DNA of 64,000 bases from Acidimicrobiaceae bacterium (GTDB taxonomy: Bacteria > Actinomycetota > Acidimicrobiia > Acidimicrobiales > RAAP-2): contig PKXJ01000004.1 of assembly GCA_003132305.1 (NCBI GenBank), positions 109,624-173,623 on the forward strand, written 5' to 3'. Below, in pieces: positions 9,062 to 17,015 of the stretch. The notes beneath the pieces are model-generated. The model was not told where the DNA came from and made no database searches. It saw only the letters and a list, made by a program, of their open reading frames with translations. How positions within the stretch are numbered: the first letter of the stretch is position 1; the number at the start of each line of letters is the position of its first letter. A program made the translations under genes and the position numbers.

Positions 9062-10398
9062 CGTTTCGCGTACGCGTCATCACGGCGACCGTGGCGGCCG
9101 CCGCGATCGCCGTGATCCTCGCCAGTTTTGCGTCGTACCTCATTGCGCGTAGCGCGATTCTGCACTCGGTGGACGAGTCGCTGATCCAGGCTTCGCAACA
9201 GCGACTACGCGTGAGCGACGACAACCGCGTCACCGGCTCCTACTCCGAGACCGTTCTGCCCACGGGCCAGACGTTGCCGACCTCCAACGTGCCCATCGAC
9301 GCCACGATCAAGAGCGTCGCGAACGGCAAGAGCTCGCGAGTCATTCGCACCATCACCCTGGAGGGTCAGTCCTACCGCGAACTGATCGAACCACTGCCTA
9401 AGAACTCGGTCGTCAACTGCCCGACGGGCACCTGTCAGATTTCGACGACCTCGGCGCAGCTCTACATGGTCGACATCACGGGACAGGTCACCGAACTCAG
9501 TCGCTTGGTCTCGACCCTGATGCTCGTCGCGGCGGGCGGTCTGCTCCTCGCGTTTGGCCTCGGACTCTTCCTCGCGCGCCAGGCCCTGCACCCCCTCGAA
9601 AAGGTCACCAACGAGATCGAAACGGTCGCCACGACCAACGATCTGCAGTACCGGCTGACCGAAGGCGACGCCGACGAACTGGGACGGCTCCGAAGAGTCT
9701 TTAACCGACTCCTTCGATCGGTCGAGAGCAGTCAGACCCTGCAGCGTCAACTCGTCCTCGACGCGAGTCACGAACTGAGAACGCCGCTGACGTCGCTACG
9801 CACCAACGCCCAGGTACTCTCGCGCGCGCCCGAACTCAATCCCGAGGAACTCCGCCAGATCACTGACGACATGGTCACCCAAGTCGACGAGCTGGCCGCG
9901 CTCGTCACCGACCTCGGCGAGCTCGCCCGCGGCGAAAAGTCCGAGGGCGAACCCGAGACCCTTCGACTCGACGACTGCGTCGACGAGTGCGTAGAGACCG
10001 CTCGCACCTACGCGCGCATTCGCGACATCACGATGGACGTCGAGTTGGAAACTTCGTTCGTGCGGGCCCGACACGACCGTCTCAATCGCGCGATCTCGAA
10101 TCTACTGACGAACGCCGTAAAGTTCACCCCCGTCGGTGGACGGATCATGGTCACGACCTCGCACGGCACGGTCACGGTCGCCGACAGCGGCGCGGGCATC
10201 AGTGACGAAGACCGCCAGTTCGTCTTTGACCGATTCTGGCGATCTCCGTCTGCCCGATCGCTCCCGGGATCGGGGCTCGGACTCTCCATCGTGGCCCAGG
10301 TCGTTGAGGAGCTCGGCGGCACCGTCGCCGTGGATCGAGATCCGACGCTCGGCGGCGCCCGATTCATCATCAGCGTGCCCGAAATCACCGAAGCGTAG
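9058..10398 (+). CDS. Two-component sensor histidine kinase (MprB-like)
   Basis: 446 aa membrane sensor. TM1 spans about residues 8-30. An extracytoplasmic sensing region of about 125 residues (30-155) carries a Cys pair (NCPTGTCQIS). TM2 spans about 158-180 and is followed by a HAMP domain. The HisKA dimerisation helix has phosphoacceptor His238 in DASHELRTPL. The HATPase domain has N box (NLLTNAVKF), G1 (DSGAGIS) and G2 (GSGLGLSIV) motifs. The periplasmic Cys pair could serve redox sensing, which is only inference but fits the redox genes downstream. Confidence 0.93.
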   Translation: MTFRVRVITATVAAAAIAVILASFASYLIARSAILHSVDESLIQASQQRLRVSDDNRVTGSYSETVLPTGQTLPTSNVPIDATIKSVANGKSSRVIRTITLEGQSYRELIEPLPKNSVVNCPTGTCQISTTSAQLYMVDITGQVTELSRLVSTLMLVAAGGLLLAFGLGLFLARQALHPLEKVTNEIETVATTNDLQYRLTEGDADELGRLRRVFNRLLRSVESSQTLQRQLVLDASHELRTPLTSLRTNAQVLSRAPELNPEELRQITDDMVTQVDELAALVTDLGELARGEKSEGEPETLRLDDCVDECVETARTYARIRDITMDVELETSFVRARHDRLNRAISNLLTNAVKFTPVGGRIMVTTSHGTVTVADSGAGISDEDRQFVFDRFWRSPSARSLPGSGLGLSIVAQVVEELGGTVAVDRDPTLGGARFIISVPEITEA

Positions 10399-10423
10399 TG
10401 TCGGCGCGCATTCTGTCAATCTT

Positions 10424-10450
10424 CTTAAGGAGACGAAGCCACATCTTAAG
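10424..10450. promoter_or_regulatory. Twin CTTAAG-centred dyads, candidate operator
   Basis: In the 86-nt gap between the kinase gene and the redox operon, two CTTAAG palindromes lie at 10424-10429 and 10445-10450. They are 21 bp apart, two helical turns. Flanks extend the symmetry (CTTCTTAAGGAG and ATCTTAAGAAT). Paired sites on one DNA face are how dimers of OmpR-family regulators bind, so the upstream regulator is the natural candidate. Not tested. Confidence 0.4.
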
Positions 10451-10484
10451 AATCATCCACAAGACTGGGGGGTGAGGAGAACCT

Positions 10485-10838
10485 TTGACCCCCGCCACCC
10501 GTACCCCCCAGCAACGCGATCGCCGATTCGCGCGAGTCCGTCGACTCACCCAGACCCTCCTCGTGGGCTCGGGCGTCGTTTCGGCCGTACTCGTGGTGTA
10601 CCTCGCCGGCGCGGCCAAGCCCGCGGTCATCGTGCCAACCACGGTGCCCGCCGTGCCAACCACGGTGCCCACGACGACGAGCAGCTCTTCTGAGTCGGAT
10701 GACGCCCCGACGACGACGCCCACGACCGGGTCGGTCACGACGCCCACCACCGGATCGGTCACCACGCCTACGACCGTGCCGGTCACGACGACCACGGTGT
10801 GCACCACGACGCCCTCTGGTCAAGTGACCTGCTACTAG
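10485..10838 (+). CDS. Membrane-anchored Thr/Pro-rich protein of unknown function
   Basis: 117 aa with a basic N-terminus (about residues 1-22), one transmembrane helix (about 24-45), then a low-complexity Thr/Pro/Val tail. The tail carries a duplicated TTGSVTTP unit and ends TPSGQVTCY, with two Cys in the last 11 residues. The TTG start is supported by GAGGAGA 5 nt upstream. First gene of the redox operon, 7 nt before apbE. In comparable loci this position often holds the flavinylated acceptor protein, but no FMN-binding domain is visible here. It may be a periplasmic spacer or anchor. Confidence 0.65.
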   Translation: MTPATRTPQQRDRRFARVRRLTQTLLVGSGVVSAVLVVYLAGAAKPAVIVPTTVPAVPTTVPTTTSSSSESDDAPTTTPTTGSVTTPTTGSVTTPTTVPVTTTTVCTTTPSGQVTCY

Positions 10839-10845
10839 TGGCGCC

Positions 10846-11745
10846 ATGAACTTCAAGATCTGGGGCGTCAGCGGAACGCTCGTTACCGAGCACGATCACC
10901 AGATGATCTTCGCCCAAGATCGGCTCTGGCACTGGCTCGACGAGTTCGACGTTACGTGCAATCGTTTTCGAGACGACTCGGAGATCTCACGATTGAACGC
11001 TCGCGCCGGCGAGACCGTTCCCATTAGCGCCACCCTCGAACTCGCCCTCAGTGCGGCGCTCGTCGCGCGCGAAGCCACCGAGGGGCTCTGCGACCCCAGC
11101 GTGCTGCCGGCGCTGCTGGCTCTGGGCTACGACGTCGACTACGACGAACTCAAGGCCCGAAACGACACGACCCTCGCGGCGCCGGTGAAGGGCGCGGGGC
11201 CCGACGCCTTCGCCCTCGATCGAGCGGAGCGCACCGTAACGCTCGCCGCGGGATGTCAACTCGACCTCGGCGCGAGTGCGAAGGCGCTCGTGGCCGACTT
11301 GATCGCGAACGACGTGGCCCCTTCGGGCGGCGTGGTCGTCGAAGTCGGTGGCGACGTCGCGGTTCGCGGTCACGGGCCCCAGGGTCTGTGGGCCATCGGT
11401 CTCAGTGACTCCTTAGAACTAAAGGGAAATGAACCGCGCGTCGCCATTCAGAACGGCGGTATTGCGACGTCGTCGACGACGACGCGCACGTGGCGCGCCA
11501 ATGGACAGCTCGTCAACCACATCATTGATCCGCGAACGGGAAGTTACGCGGTGGGTCCGTACGCCTCCGCCACCGTTTCAGCGAGCAGCTGCGTTCTCGC
11601 GAACGCGTTCGCGACCGCGTCGTTGCTGTGGGGCGAGGACGCCGCGTATCACGTCGCGCAGGCCGGTTGGTCCGGCCGTTTCGTGCGCGGCGACGGAGCC
11701 GTGGAGTTCGTGGGCGGCTGGCCCCTCGACGAGGTGCCCGCGTGA
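10846..11745 (+). CDS. apbE: ApbE-family FAD:protein FMN transferase
   Basis: Attaches FMN covalently to Thr/Ser of partner proteins outside the cytoplasm. 299 aa. Family marks: NRFRDDSEISRLN near residue 35, LDLGASAKALVADL (counterpart of DLGGIAKGY), and the NHIIDPRTG signature near residue 224. The late ANAFATAS matches the ANAxSTA form common in actinobacterial members rather than the ADALST form. No clear signal peptide is seen, so the site of action is uncertain. The 4-nt overlap with the next gene (GTGA) shows operon structure. No flavinylation target with a normal FMN-binding domain lies nearby. Confidence 0.88.
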   Translation: MNFKIWGVSGTLVTEHDHQMIFAQDRLWHWLDEFDVTCNRFRDDSEISRLNARAGETVPISATLELALSAALVAREATEGLCDPSVLPALLALGYDVDYDELKARNDTTLAAPVKGAGPDAFALDRAERTVTLAAGCQLDLGASAKALVADLIANDVAPSGGVVVEVGGDVAVRGHGPQGLWAIGLSDSLELKGNEPRVAIQNGGIATSSTTTRTWRANGQLVNHIIDPRTGSYAVGPYASATVSASSCVLANAFATASLLWGEDAAYHVAQAGWSGRFVRGDGAVEFVGGWPLDEVPA

Positions 11746-12488
11746 TTGCCCTCACGACGCCGTATCTCTGGTACACGACACGGGCCACCGGCATGGTCGC
11801 CCTAATCCTCTTCACGCTCGTCGTCTCACTGGGAACGCTCGTGGCCAACCGAGTCGGTGGCACGGTCGTGGGACGCTTCGAGGTCAATGAACTGCACCGT
11901 TCGATCTCCATCGTGGCCATGGTGTTCTTGGTCCTTCACATCACGACCACGGTGGTTGACTCGTACGCGCCCACGGGCTGGCTGTCGGCCATCATCCCCT
12001 TCGCCTCGAAGTACCGAACAGTCGGGGTCGCGATTGGCGCCGTGGCCTTTGACCTCATTCTCGCCGTCTGGATCTCGAGCCTTCTCAAAGTTCGCGTGAA
12101 AAACGAGTCGTGGCGCTTAATCCACTGGTTTAGTTGGTTGGCTTTTTCGAGCGCCATCCTCCACGCCTACCTCACCGGCACCGACACCAAGGATGGCGTC
12201 GGACTCGCCGTGGTGGCGGCGTGCGCCCTGTGCGTGTTCGTGACCGCCCTGTGGCGTTACTTGGCGCGTCCCGCTCGAGCCGCTGGCCGTACGGCACTCT
12301 CCCCGCTCGCGGCGGCGAAGGGTCTCGCCACTCCGAGGGCGACGCAGTCCGGCCACGCTTCGGCGAGCTCTCCCTCGGCCTTTCCACGGAGCCCGGACGC
12401 CCGGGCAAAGTCCAGGCACGCATCACCGGACACTCCCTCATCCTTCCCACATAGTCCGGCTCCTCGCCGCTCGAAGAGGTATCGCTAA
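11742..12488 (+). CDS. Ferric-reductase-like di-heme transmembrane protein
   Basis: 248 aa from the GTG at 11742, which overlaps the apbE stop; an upstream in-frame start would bury 38 residues in apbE. Six hydrophobic segments lie between about residues 8 and 180. Two His pairs are spaced as heme ligands: His52/His66 (LHRSISIVAMVFLVLH) and His128/His141 (IHWFSWLAFSSAILH). This matches the ferric reductase-like transmembrane domain. No flavin/NAD domain is fused; the C-terminal 60 residues are a Ser/Ala/Pro/Arg-rich tail. Probably passes electrons across the membrane from the NuoF-like protein and ferredoxin encoded next. Confidence 0.85.
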   Translation: MIALTTPYLWYTTRATGMVALILFTLVVSLGTLVANRVGGTVVGRFEVNELHRSISIVAMVFLVLHITTTVVDSYAPTGWLSAIIPFASKYRTVGVAIGAVAFDLILAVWISSLLKVRVKNESWRLIHWFSWLAFSSAILHAYLTGTDTKDGVGLAVVAACALCVFVTALWRYLARPARAAGRTALSPLAAAKGLATPRATQSGHASASSPSAFPRSPDARAKSRHASPDTPSSFPHSPAPRRSKRYR

Positions 12489-13762
12489 TGCTCGCGCACG
12501 AACTCCCCCGACTTCTCTTTGGCACCCCGGGCAACCCGTTGACGCTGGCGCAACACAAGGCGACTTTCGCGAGCACCTTCAACGCGGAGTCGCTCCTGGG
12601 CGAACTTGAGGCTTCGGGTCTGACCGGGCGAGGGGGTGCCGCTTTTCCCACCGCTCGAAAGGCTCGACTCCTTCGAGAACAGCGCGGACACCACAAGGTG
12701 GTCGTCGTGAACGCCATGGAAGGCGAACCGGTTTCCTACAAAGATTCGACACTGCTCAGCACCAACCCGCATCTCGTACTCGACGGCGCGGCGATACTCG
12801 CCTCGATTATTGGCGCCAACCACGTCATCGTTTGCGTTTCGCGCGACAATCCCACCGCCGTGGGACACGTGCAACGCGCGCTCGACGAACGCCAGCGAGG
12901 CGGTTCTAAGGGGCCCGAATTCAACCTCGAAACAGCGCCGTGGCGTTACGTGGCCGGTGAGGAGTCCGCTTTGGTGCACTGGCTCAACGACAACGAATCG
13001 CTGCCCCAGTATCGCCCCCAGCGCCCCGACATCCTCAAATTGAGCCATCGCTCCGTCCTACTGGACAACGTCGAAACGTGCGCCAACGTCGGATTGATCG
13101 GACGATACGGCGCCGCGTGGTTTCGCACCTTGGGAACCAGGACCAGCCCGGGGTCTGTCCTGGTCACACTCACCGGCGCCGTCGAGCGCCCCAAGGTTCT
13201 CGAAGTCGCACCGGGCATGACCCTTCGAACAGTTCTCAACGTCGCCGACGCCGACCCCGACCCGCAAGCCTTGCTGCTCGGGGGTTACGGCGGCTCGTGG
13301 CTGGACGGCGCGTTGCTCGATACGCCCTACGACAACGAGTCCTTGGCGCCGTTGGGCGCCTCGGTGGGTGCGGGCATCGTCGTGGTTCTCGGACGCCAGG
13401 GCTGTGGCGTGGTCGAGACGCAACGAGTCGTCAAGTGGATGGCCAACGAGAGCGCCCGCCAGTGCGGACCGTGCGCCTTTGGACTTCCGGCCCTTAGTGA
13501 AGATCTCGCCGAACTGAGTACGGGATCACGAAACTCGACGAAAGCCCTCCAGAGACTCGAACAACGTTGCGGCGTCATCGAGGGTCGAGGCGCCTGCCAT
13601 CACCCCGACGGTGTCGTGCGCCTCGTTCGATCGGCGCTTCGCGTTTTCGCCGAGGACTTCAAGAGCCACTCGCGAGGTACGCCGTGTCTCGGCTCACGCT
13701 CGAAGAAGTACTTCGTCGCGGTGCCGCGACTCGAACACGAAAGCGAATTGATATGGGTGTGA
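12488..13762 (+). CDS. NuoF-like FMN/iron-sulfur oxidoreductase
   Basis: 424 aa resembling the 51-kDa subunit of complex I. It shows the FMN-binding loop GRGGAAFPT (residues 47-55), the NAD/FMN segment NAMEGEPVSYKD, a SLBB-like middle region, and a C-terminal cluster domain. The cluster motif is ESARQCGPCAFG (Cys326, Cys329) with further Cys near residues 360 and 369 (GACHHPDG). The first Cys of the usual ESCGxCxPC is Ala, as in the actinobacterial stand-alone family. It probably oxidises NAD(P)H or exchanges electrons with the ferredoxin. Starts 1 nt inside the ferric-reductase stop and overlaps the ferredoxin gene. Confidence 0.88.
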   Translation: MLAHELPRLLFGTPGNPLTLAQHKATFASTFNAESLLGELEASGLTGRGGAAFPTARKARLLREQRGHHKVVVVNAMEGEPVSYKDSTLLSTNPHLVLDGAAILASIIGANHVIVCVSRDNPTAVGHVQRALDERQRGGSKGPEFNLETAPWRYVAGEESALVHWLNDNESLPQYRPQRPDILKLSHRSVLLDNVETCANVGLIGRYGAAWFRTLGTRTSPGSVLVTLTGAVERPKVLEVAPGMTLRTVLNVADADPDPQALLLGGYGGSWLDGALLDTPYDNESLAPLGASVGAGIVVVLGRQGCGVVETQRVVKWMANESARQCGPCAFGLPALSEDLAELSTGSRNSTKALQRLEQRCGVIEGRGACHHPDGVVRLVRSALRVFAEDFKSHSRGTPCLGSRSKKYFVAVPRLEHESELIWV

Positions 13763-13992
13763 GACGGCGCACGGGCGGCTTCTATCTTCGAGTGAACCCG
13801 ATTCTCTGTGACGGCTTCGGGCACTGTCACGAACTGGCCCCCGAACTCGTGAATATGGACGAGTGGGGCTATCCGATCATCGAAAAAGAGCCGACGCCAC
13901 TGAGCGAACTCGCCGCGCTCGAATCCGCGCGCTACGCCGTACGAGGCTGTCCGCGCCAAGCGCTGCGCATCGAACGAGTCAGCGAAGCGTAG
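13753..13992 (+). CDS. Small ferredoxin ([3Fe-4S]/[4Fe-4S] type)
   Basis: 79 aa. Cluster ligands Cys19, Cys25 and a late Cys66 followed by Pro, with His24 in the loop, match single-cluster actinobacterial ferredoxins. I chose the ATG at 13753 because it overlaps the NuoF-like stop by 10 nt and the upstream frame is shadow. It ends the redox operon and overlaps the convergent VOC gene by 14 nt. Likely electron partner of the NuoF-like protein; a P450 partner role is possible, but the P450 in this window lies 21 kb away. Confidence 0.88.
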   Translation: MGVRRRTGGFYLRVNPILCDGFGHCHELAPELVNMDEWGYPIIEKEPTPLSELAALESARYAVRGCPRQALRIERVSEA

Positions 13993-14347
13993 CGGCGTCG
14001 ATCAGTTCGAGACGGTTTCCCACGGGATCGTCCACGTGACAGCGCCTGGTCTCTGGAATTGACTCGTCGGGTCGGACCTCGACGCCCGCGCCCACAAGTC
14101 GGGCGATCAGTTCGTCGTAGTTGTCCACAGCGAGCGCGGGGTGCGCCTTCTTCGCCGGGAGAAACTTCGCTTCGACGCCGAGGTGCAGAACGGCCGCGTC
14201 TCGTTGGTACCAGCGACCGCCGCGCGCGGCGAGCAGTGGTGGCTTTTCAAGTTCGTGAAAACCGAGCAACGTCACGTAGAACTCGTCGCAGTGACGCTCG
14301 GCACCGGCGGGAATTGCGAGCTGCACGTGATCGAGTTGCCAAGGCAC
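13979..14347 (-). CDS. VOC/glyoxalase-superfamily protein
   Basis: 122 aa with the vicinal oxygen chelate fold pattern: LDHVQLAIPAGAE at the start, an FHELEKPP turn, a central VDNYDELIARLVGAGVEV and a closing DPVGNRLELIDA. Putative metal-site residues are His7, a central position and Glu near 116. The family covers glyoxalases, dioxygenases and antibiotic-binding proteins, so the reaction cannot be told. Its 3' end overlaps the ferredoxin gene by 14 nt. Confidence 0.8.
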   Translation of the reverse strand: MPWQLDHVQLAIPAGAERHCDEFYVTLLGFHELEKPPLLAARGGRWYQRDAAVLHLGVEAKFLPAKKAHPALAVDNYDELIARLVGAGVEVRPDESIPETRRCHVDDPVGNRLELIDAATLR

Positions 14348-14401
14348 GCCGTAACCTCCAAGAAAAGGCCCCAGAAAAAACCTAGTAGTGTTCTACGAGC
14401 C

Positions 14402-14503
14402 ATGGGATCACTAATTAAGAAGCGCCGCAAGCGTATGCGCAAGAAGAAGCACAAGAAGATGCTGAAGCGAACCCGCTTCCAGCGTCGCGCCGCCGGCAAA
14501 TAG
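14402..14503 (+). CDS. Small ribosomal subunit protein bS22
   Basis: A 33-aa, highly basic protein, MGSLIKKRRKRMRKKKHKK followed by MLKRTRFQRRAAGK. This is the AURKAIP1/COX24-type small-subunit protein known from mycobacterial ribosomes, with the typical GSxIKKRRKRM start. It stands alone, divergent from the VOC gene and convergent with ispE, 6 nt from the ispE stop. No ribosome binding site is visible. It is short enough to be missed by default gene callers. Confidence 0.92.
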   Translation: MGSLIKKRRKRMRKKKHKKMLKRTRFQRRAAGK

Positions 14504-14509
14504 CTCCCT

Positions 14510-15265
14510 CTACGCCTCTCTTGGCGTGGTGATGGTCTGGCGAAACTGAACGAGGCCTTCTGGACCCAACACTTCCCACGTCTCGACGCCTTCTTCGAGG
14601 TGACCCTCCACGAACAGCGTCGATCCCGACCCCGCGAGGTGAACCCGGTCGCCGAGCGTCGCCGCCAGCCAGTCCATGGTCTCGCCTAGACGGGGCTCGA
14701 CGAGGCGCGCCGCCGCCTCGAGGTGGTTTCTTCCCTGGGGCTTCTCGCCACGTTGCACGAGTTCATCGAAGGCTTGGTAGCACTCGCGCGTGTTCACGCC
14801 AAAGTCGAGCAGCACCAGCGTGACGTCACGTGCTTCAAAGGGCAGCGACGTTACTCGTTCGCCCACGCCCTCAACGAGCGCGCGGCCCCCCACTTGACAG
14901 AACGGCACGTCGCCGCCGAGCGACTGGGCCACTTCGTTGCTCACGCCCCCGGCCCAGCGAAGAATCGCCGCGGCGTTAGAACTGCCGCCACCGAGTCCCC
15001 CGCCGGGAGGAATGATCTTGTGCAGCGTGACGCCCGCGCGGCGTCCAACGAGGGCGAGCGCCCGCGTAACCAGATTGTGCTCGTCGAGGGGAACCGCCGA
15101 GAACGGGCCTTCAAGGCGCAAGTAGTCGCCGGTCTCATCGACGTCCAGACGGTCAACGAAGTCCAACGAGACCATCTCCGAGCGAAGTTCGTGCAAACCG
15201 TCGTCGCGGCGACGCGTCACTTCGAGGAACCACGTCAACTTCGCCGGCGCCCGTAGTTCCCTCAC
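14510..15265 (-). CDS. ispE: 4-diphosphocytidyl-2-C-methyl-D-erythritol kinase
   Basis: Kinase of the MEP isoprenoid pathway (GHMP family), phosphorylating CDP-ME. 251 aa, slightly short of the usual 280-310. It shows the N-terminal APAKLTWFLEVTRRRDDGLHEL, the ATP-binding glycine loop PPGGGLGGGSSNAAA (about residues 85-99), GGDVPFC and LAGSGSTLF. The GTG start overlaps the rsmA stop by 4 nt. The rsmA-ispE pairing is standard in actinobacteria. Confidence 0.95.
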   Translation of the reverse strand: MRELRAPAKLTWFLEVTRRRDDGLHELRSEMVSLDFVDRLDVDETGDYLRLEGPFSAVPLDEHNLVTRALALVGRRAGVTLHKIIPPGGGLGGGSSNAAAILRWAGGVSNEVAQSLGGDVPFCQVGGRALVEGVGERVTSLPFEARDVTLVLLDFGVNTRECYQAFDELVQRGEKPQGRNHLEAAARLVEPRLGETMDWLAATLGDRVHLAGSGSTLFVEGHLEEGVETWEVLGPEGLVQFRQTITTPREA

Positions 15266-16077
15266 TTGGCCGCCACCAGGGCCGCGAACTCTTCGAGCGT
15301 CAGCTCTTCGGGACGGCGAGTCTCCGCGACGCCCGAGCGTTCGAACACGCCCTCACTCGTCCACGCCGAGAGCGAACGGCGCAGCATCTTTCGCCGTTGG
15401 CCAAAGGCCATACGAATGACCGAAAAGAGCTCGTCTTCGCTCACCATCGCCGGGTCGACGCGTACGCGATCGCGCCGCTCTAGCGAGACCAGGACCGAGT
15501 CGACGTTGGGTTTAGGCACGAAGACCGAGGGCGAGACCTTGCCGACGATCTTGGCGTCGGCAAAGTACTGTACGCGCAGCGACACCGCGCCGTAGGCCTC
15601 GTCGCCGGCGTACGCCGCCAGTCGCTCGCCCACCTCCTTTTGCACCATGACGAGCATTCGACGAATGAGCGGCTGGCTCTCTAAGAGGTGCAACACCAGC
15701 GGCGTCGCGACGTTGTACGGCAGGTTCGCTACGACGACGGCGGGCGCGCCACCGAGGATCGCGTCGTAGTCCGCGTCCAGCGCGTTCACGTGATGGACCG
15801 CGACGCCGTGGGGTTCGACGACGGATCGAAGAGGTTCTATTAGGTAGCGATCAACCTCGATCGCGTGCACCGTGGCGCCGGTCTCCACGAGAGCGAGGGT
15901 CAGCGATCCGAGACCGGCACCAATCTCGAGGACCTGATCACCGGGTCCAACGCCCGAAAGGCGCGCGATTCGTCGCACGGTGTTCGGATCAACCACGAAG
16001 TTCTGGCCGAGGGCTCTCGAGGGTTTGAGTCCGTGGTCCTTTAAGAGCGCGACGAGTTCGCTACGCGTATGAGTCAC
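15262..16077 (-). CDS. rsmA: 16S rRNA (adenine1518/1519-N6)-dimethyltransferase
   Basis: KsgA, which dimethylates two adjacent adenosines at the 3' end of 16S rRNA. 271 aa. It shows ALGQNFVVDPNTVRRI, the SAM motif VLEIGAGLGSLT, and the catalytic NLPYN. The start is GTG at 16077, giving a 4-nt GTGA overlap with the upstream PASTA-DPBB gene. An adjacent TTG one codon earlier is less likely. Confidence 0.96.
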   Translation of the reverse strand: MTHTRSELVALLKDHGLKPSRALGQNFVVDPNTVRRIARLSGVGPGDQVLEIGAGLGSLTLALVETGATVHAIEVDRYLIEPLRSVVEPHGVAVHHVNALDADYDAILGGAPAVVVANLPYNVATPLVLHLLESQPLIRRMLVMVQKEVGERLAAYAGDEAYGAVSLRVQYFADAKIVGKVSPSVFVPKPNVDSVLVSLERRDRVRVDPAMVSEDELFSVIRMAFGQRRKMLRRSLSAWTSEGVFERSGVAETRRPEELTLEEFAALVAAK

Positions 16078-16901
16078 CAAGAGACTTTGACACTAATTAC
16101 CCCCACCGCGAGTGGCGCCAACTGCGCGAACTGCGTCTCGGCGAGATCGACGACGTGATTGCCGCCCTCATTCTCTCGGTCGGTGATGACGCAGGAAATC
16201 CTTTTGCCGGTGGTGAGATCCTCGACCGTGATTCGCGTGCCCTTGGGTAGAAACCACGTCGCGCACTGGCCGGGAGTGTAGTTGTACCACGTGGCGACCC
16301 CGATCTTGTAGCCCGTGCCGCTGATGACGACCGACGTGGCCTTCACGGGATCTCTCCTTCTCGCCGGCGCGGGGCGGTGCGTGCTCACGCGAACGGTGAT
16401 CTCGTCGTGCCAGGAGACCCGCGTCCCCGCGGCCGGGGACTGGGCCAGGGCGACGGTCCAGGTTCTGTTTGAACTCCCTGGTCCGACCGTCTTAAAGTAC
16501 AGTTGCGCGCGTCGCATCGCGGCGAAAACGGACGCTTTCGAAAGCCCGATCAGGCGCGGGACCGCGCGCGGGCCGCGCGGCGAGCGCGTGGTGACCGTCA
16601 AGGTCGCCTCGCCGTGCCACGCAATGACGACGCCGGGGCGTGGCAACTGGGCCGCGACCGCCGCCCACCGGTCGTTCGCGCTACCTGGTCCCCTCGTTTC
16701 AAAGTAGAGGCCGTCGTGACGCATTATTCGATAGACCTGGACTCGACTGTGACCAATGAGGTCCGGCATGCGCACGGAGGCGTGCTTGGTAGCGGCGCCG
16801 ACCGAGCCCGGCGTGAGTAGTACCAAAGAGGTGGCCAACGCGGCCAGCGTGGTACGAAGTAATCGCGGACGCCTGAGCGCACCGCGTCGTGATGTACTCA
16901 G
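16074..16901 (-). CDS. Exported cell-wall protein with two PASTA domains and an RlpA-like DPBB domain
   Basis: 275 aa from a CTG at 16901. The reading frame opens after an in-frame TAA, and GGAGG lies 8 nt before this CTG. From here the product has a basic n-region (RRGALRRPRLLR) and a hydrophobic core, a proper signal peptide ending near GAA. A TTG at 16838 would cut the signal in half. Two PASTA repeats follow (about residues 45-105 and 113-180, each with MPDLIG/VPRLIG and a PGSxNxxW block). Then comes a double-psi beta-barrel (GVATWYNYTPG to the end) keeping the catalytic-type Asp in ITDRENEGG. Probably acts on peptidoglycan. It occupies the slot where rpfB usually sits beside rsmA and tatD. 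Confidence 0.85.
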   Translation of the reverse strand: MSTSRRGALRRPRLLRTTLAALATSLVLLTPGSVGAATKHASVRMPDLIGHSRVQVYRIMRHDGLYFETRGPGSANDRWAAVAAQLPRPGVVIAWHGEATLTVTTRSPRGPRAVPRLIGLSKASVFAAMRRAQLYFKTVGPGSSNRTWTVALAQSPAAGTRVSWHDEITVRVSTHRPAPARRRDPVKATSVVISGTGYKIGVATWYNYTPGQCATWFLPKGTRITVEDLTTGKRISCVITDRENEGGNHVVDLAETQFAQLAPLAVGVISVKVSW

Positions 16902-17015
16902 TTATCCGTCCTCCGCCAGGACTGCGGGGTTTTTCGATGAATCCCGCCCCGTAACGCTAGGAGAGCGCGAGGGTTTAGGCAACTCGCCCTAAAAATCCAT
17001 AGAAATACTGGGTTC

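Noticed and set aside
10600..10810. Thr-codon (ACG/ACC) repeats as a DNA repeat or CRISPR-like array.
   Set aside because: They are in frame and encode the Thr/Pro-rich tail of the anchored protein; no spacers or constant repeats.
16960..17005. TTTAGG...CCTAAA inverted repeat after tatD as an intrinsic terminator.
   Set aside because: The stem is only 6 bp with A/T ends and a long loop, and it lies on the wrong side of a usable T-run.
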